A stretch of 64,000 nt of DNA, taken from positions 3,968,001 to 4,032,000 of the forward strand of contig NZ_CP094970.1 of NCBI RefSeq assembly GCF_025790165.1. The letters run 5' to 3'. A program made the position numbers and the translations under genes. Below, piece after piece: positions 61,794 through 64,000 of the stretch (position 1 is the first letter of the stretch; every line of letters starts with the position of its first letter). Source of the stretch: Solicola gregarius. Lineage in GTDB: Bacteria; Actinomycetota; Actinomycetes; Propionibacteriales; Nocardioidaceae. Below the pieces are notes generated by a model. It did not search any database. It saw only the letters and a list, made by a program, of their open reading frames with translations, and was not told where the DNA came from.

Positions 61794-61813
61794 ATATGTA
61801 CAAATGTACACAT
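61794..61813. promoter_or_regulatory. TetR operator-like palindrome in front of the SMR gene
   Basis: TGTACA-AA-TGTACA with outer AT/AT pairs (61794-61813) is symmetric around a two-base centre, 29-48 bases upstream of the SMR start. It fits a TetR operator for the SMR-tetR transcript. Confidence 0.65.
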
Positions 61814-61882
61814 GGCGCTGGGTGCTGTGCCGGCCGGTCGGATGCGCAAGGATGGCCGCAACACCGTCGACCGGGGAGTCCG

Positions 61883-62803
61883 ATGTCAGCCAGTGGTGGC
61901 ACGAAGGCCGTTCTCGCGGCTCTGATCGCGAATCTGTCGATCGCCGTGATGAAGTTCCTCGCATATCTCCTCACCAGCTCGTCGTCGATGCTGGCGGAGT
62001 CGATCCACTCCGTCGCAGACTCGGGAAACCAGCTGTTGTTACTGCTCGGGGGCAAGGCGGCGAAGCGGCGGGCCGATGCGAAGCATCCGTTCGGATACGG
62101 CCGCGAGCGTTATGTGTACAGCTTCATCGTGGCGATCGTGCTGTTCAGTGTCGGCGGGCTGTTCGCGCTGTACGAGGCGTACCACAAGTGGCAGGACCCG
62201 CACGGATTCGACGAGTGGCAGTGGGTGCCGATCGCCGTGCTCCTCGGTGCGATCGTCGCGGAGAGCTTCTCCTTCCGCACCGCGATCCGCGAGACCAACC
62301 AGGTGCGTGGCCAGCAGAGCCTCGCCCGGTTCATTCGTACGTCCAAGGCGCCCGAGCTGCCGGTGATCCTGCTCGAGGACCTAGGAGCGCTCGTCGGCCT
62401 GGTGTTCGCGTTGTTCGGTGTCTCGATGACCCTGGTGACCGACGACGGTCGATGGGACGCTGCCGGTACGGCCGGGATCGGCGTCCTGCTCGTCGCGATC
62501 GCCGTCGTGCTTGCCATCGAGACGAAGTCGCTGCTGCTCGGCGAGAGCGCGACCCGCGCGCACGTCGAGCAGATCGAGGCGGCGGTCGCAACCGGCGGCG
62601 AAACGTCGGTCATCCATCTGCGCACCATGCATCTCGGTCCCGACGAGCTCCTGGTCGCGGCGAAGATCGCGGTGACCAGGCAGGAGACCGGCACCGAGAT
62701 AGCCGAGGCGATCGACGCCGCCGAGCGGCGGATTCGCGATGCCGTACCGATCGCCCGCGTCATCTATCTCGAACCGGACGTTCGCCGCCCCGCGCAACGC
62801 TGA
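61883..62803 (+). CDS. Cation diffusion facilitator (CzcD/ZitB family)
   Basis: The 306-residue protein has about six membrane helices. The metal site is in helix 2, HSVAD within SMLAESIHSVADSGNQ, and in helix 5, ILLEDLGALVG. A C-terminal cytoplasmic domain (VIHLRTMHLGPDELLVAAKIAV) follows. It probably exports Zn, Fe or Mn against protons. ATG 61883 follows GGGGAG. It diverges from the SMR gene across a 117-base spacer. Confidence 0.9.
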   Translation: MSASGGTKAVLAALIANLSIAVMKFLAYLLTSSSSMLAESIHSVADSGNQLLLLLGGKAAKRRADAKHPFGYGRERYVYSFIVAIVLFSVGGLFALYEAYHKWQDPHGFDEWQWVPIAVLLGAIVAESFSFRTAIRETNQVRGQQSLARFIRTSKAPELPVILLEDLGALVGLVFALFGVSMTLVTDDGRWDAAGTAGIGVLLVAIAVVLAIETKSLLLGESATRAHVEQIEAAVATGGETSVIHLRTMHLGPDELLVAAKIAVTRQETGTEIAEAIDAAERRIRDAVPIARVIYLEPDVRRPAQR

Positions 62804-63091
62804 CCCGCGACCAGGTCCGGTTGCCCTGCCGCTCGGGTGGGCGAGCGCCGACCCGCGCGTACGACGGAGGCGTCGAAGTTCCTCCGAAGAAGTCGCCCTG
62901 ACCGGGAATACCGCCGGGGCGGATGGGCGTTCGGACACGATGACGACGGCTCGGGTGGCTCTTCAGAATCTCGCCGACGGGGGCAGCTGCCATGGGTCCG
63001 ATGCGAATCGCGACCGGTCGAGCTCGGGCCGGCCTGTGCCGTCGTGACGAGTGTGGCCGGTCGGTGTGAAGCACGTCACCGAGAAATTCAT

Positions 63092-63120
63092 TTGTCTCAT
63101 CGAGTCCACCGACGTAGAGT
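63092..63120 (+). promoter_or_regulatory. Promoter of the tetR-MFS pair
   Basis: TTGTCT (63092-63097), exactly 17 bases, TAGAGT (63115-63120). Transcription would start near 63127, inside the palindrome at 63124-63150. Confidence 0.6.
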
Positions 63121-63123
63121 TCC

Positions 63124-63150
63124 GATGAAACGAAACCGTTCCGTTTCATC
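63124..63150. promoter_or_regulatory. TetR operator-like palindrome
   Basis: GATGAAACG (63124-63132) and CGTTTCATC (63142-63150) are perfect 9-base arms with a 9-base spacer, 22-48 bases upstream of the tetR start and over the predicted start of transcription. It fits autorepression. Confidence 0.75.
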
Positions 63151-63171
63151 CGACCGTGAAGAGGCATCCAG

Positions 63172-63801
63172 ATGACACCCGCGACGAAGACCGACGAGAC
63201 GCCGAGCGTGGCGAGTCGTCCCCGTGTCGCGGGTGAGCGTGAGGCGCAGATTCTGGACGCGACTCTCGACGTACTGTGCGAGGTCGGGTACGACCGGCTG
63301 ACAATGGACGCCGTCGCCAACGCCTCGAAGGCCAGCAAGGCAACGCTGTACCGTCGCTGGTCGACCAAGGGCGACCTCGTGGTCGACGCCCTCGTACGCG
63401 CGAAGGGCGCGCCATGCGTCGTCAACTCCGACACGGGCAGTCTGCGCGACGACCTGATCGAGTCGACCTGCCACGACACCGGGCTGAGCGACGCGATGAC
63501 GATGTCGCTGTTCGCGGGCCTGGTCTCGGCCATCCAGCACGACGCAGACTTCGCTGCCGCGTTCCACGAGCGGTTCCTGCGACCGAAGGTCGAGCAGACG
63601 ATGGTGCTCTTCGAGCGCGCTCGTGACCGGGGTGAGATCGCCGAGGGTGTCGACGCAGACCTGATCAGCTCCGTGCTGCCGGCGGTCGCACTGCACCGCA
63701 CGTTCATTCTCGGCATACCGACCGACGACTCGATGGTCGAACGGATCGTCGACGAGGTCGTCATGCCTGCCGTCAAGTGCGCACCTCGGGATACGCGCTA
63801 A
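63172..63801 (+). CDS. TetR-family regulator (AcrR-like)
   Basis: The 209-residue protein has the HTH REAQILDATLDVLCEVGYDRLTMDAVANASKASKATLYRRWSTKGDLVVDAL and a TetR C-terminal domain of the TetR_C_16/33 type. It is followed after 85 bases by a DHA2-type MFS gene, which it likely represses together with itself. Start ATG 63172. Confidence 0.92.
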   Translation: MTPATKTDETPSVASRPRVAGEREAQILDATLDVLCEVGYDRLTMDAVANASKASKATLYRRWSTKGDLVVDALVRAKGAPCVVNSDTGSLRDDLIESTCHDTGLSDAMTMSLFAGLVSAIQHDADFAAAFHERFLRPKVEQTMVLFERARDRGEIAEGVDADLISSVLPAVALHRTFILGIPTDDSMVERIVDEVVMPAVKCAPRDTR

Positions 63802-63886
63802 CCACCCACCCGTCCACTACGACCTCGCACATCCCAGTGATCGCGCTTTACCACTAGAACCGAACCTTTAGACGAAAAGGAATGTC

Positions 63887-64000
63887 ATGACGACGAGCCT
63901 GCAAGAAAAGGGCCCGGGGGCGTCTGACCCAGCCCGGCAACGAAACCTCGGGATCGCGCTGGTGGTCATCCTGACCGCCCAGCTGATGGTCGTGCTCGAC
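63887..64000 (+). CDS. DHA2-type MFS exporter, 5' part (runs off the window)
   Basis: Only 38 residues are visible. A hydrophilic N-terminus is followed by RNLGIALVVILTAQLMVVLD, the opening of 14-helix EmrB/QacA-type exporters. AAAAGGA precedes ATG 63887 by seven bases. It is the likely target of the TetR upstream. Confidence 0.8.
   Translation, partial: MTTSLQEKGPGASDPARQRNLGIALVVILTAQLMVVLD

Larger units (their letters stand above)
62804..63171. other. Spacer before the TetR gene; promoter and operator at its right end
   Basis: No credible gene is seen in 62804-63091. The right end holds a promoter (63092-63120) and a TetR operator-like palindrome (63124-63150). Confidence 0.55.

Overview
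The window is about 70 percent G+C. It has dense genes, many GTG and TTG starts, ATGA/GTGA/TTGA stop-start overlaps and several apparently leaderless genes. Together with a DUF222/HNH (13E12-type) gene, a Ku protein with a lysine-rich tail, a BTAD/NB-ARC regulator and a choice-of-anchor P protein, this points to a chromosomal segment of a high-GC actinobacterium, perhaps near Nocardioidaceae. That placement is an inference from style, not a search result. I saw no rRNA, tRNA, CRISPR array, complete insertion sequence or prophage.

Layout. 1-563 is the end of a secreted protein. 916-7995 is a catabolic locus: a FadR-type GntR regulator divergent from a tightly overlapped operon. The operon encodes an SsuCBA-like ABC importer, a beta-hydroxyacid dehydrogenase-like enzyme, a mandelate-racemase-subgroup enolase enzyme and an aldehyde dehydrogenase. 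8010-9565 is a HipBA pair, divergent from recC-recB-recD (9756-18284), where recD carries a one-base frameshift. 18414-21470 holds a PlsC-like acyltransferase, a MarR/MFS efflux pair and a VapBC-like pair. 21524-26572 has a large BTAD/NB-ARC regulator convergent with a DrrAB-like ABC exporter. 26710-35567 is mixed: a hypothetical protein, an M14 carboxypeptidase, two tandem paralogous methyltransferases, a secreted repeat protein, an alpha/beta-hydrolase-LuxR fusion and a ribokinase.

35626-38107 contains a DUF1905-like gene, an odd 480-base spacer with degenerate repeats and a perfect 16-bp hairpin, and a DUF222/HNH gene behind a possible PafBC-type DNA-damage promoter. 38108-43786 carries a secreted nuclease/phosphatase-like protein, a two-domain glycerophosphodiesterase, a methyltransferase and a second MarR/MFS pair.

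43857-47977 encodes a complete PEP-dependent dihydroxyacetone phosphorelay: EI, DhaK, DhaL and DhaM in one operon, with HPr divergent. 48161-54637 has a Tat-exported TolB-propeller/amidohydrolase, a cysteine-desulfurase-like enzyme, an orphan response regulator lacking the phosphoacceptor aspartate, a DadA-like oxidase and a small membrane protein. 54659-60676 has a small Cys-rich protein, Ku, a tail-anchored unknown protein, a MinD-like ATPase with a deviant P-loop paired with a small membrane protein, and a choice-of-anchor P protein. 60882-64000 has a TetR/SMR pair, a cation diffusion facilitator, and a TetR followed by the start of a DHA2-type MFS exporter.

The most unusual items are the recD frameshift beside HipBA, the MinD-like ATPase and its small partner, the receiver domain without its aspartate, the hairpin/repeat spacer ahead of the HNH gene, and the acid-sugar-like locus of unknown substrate.
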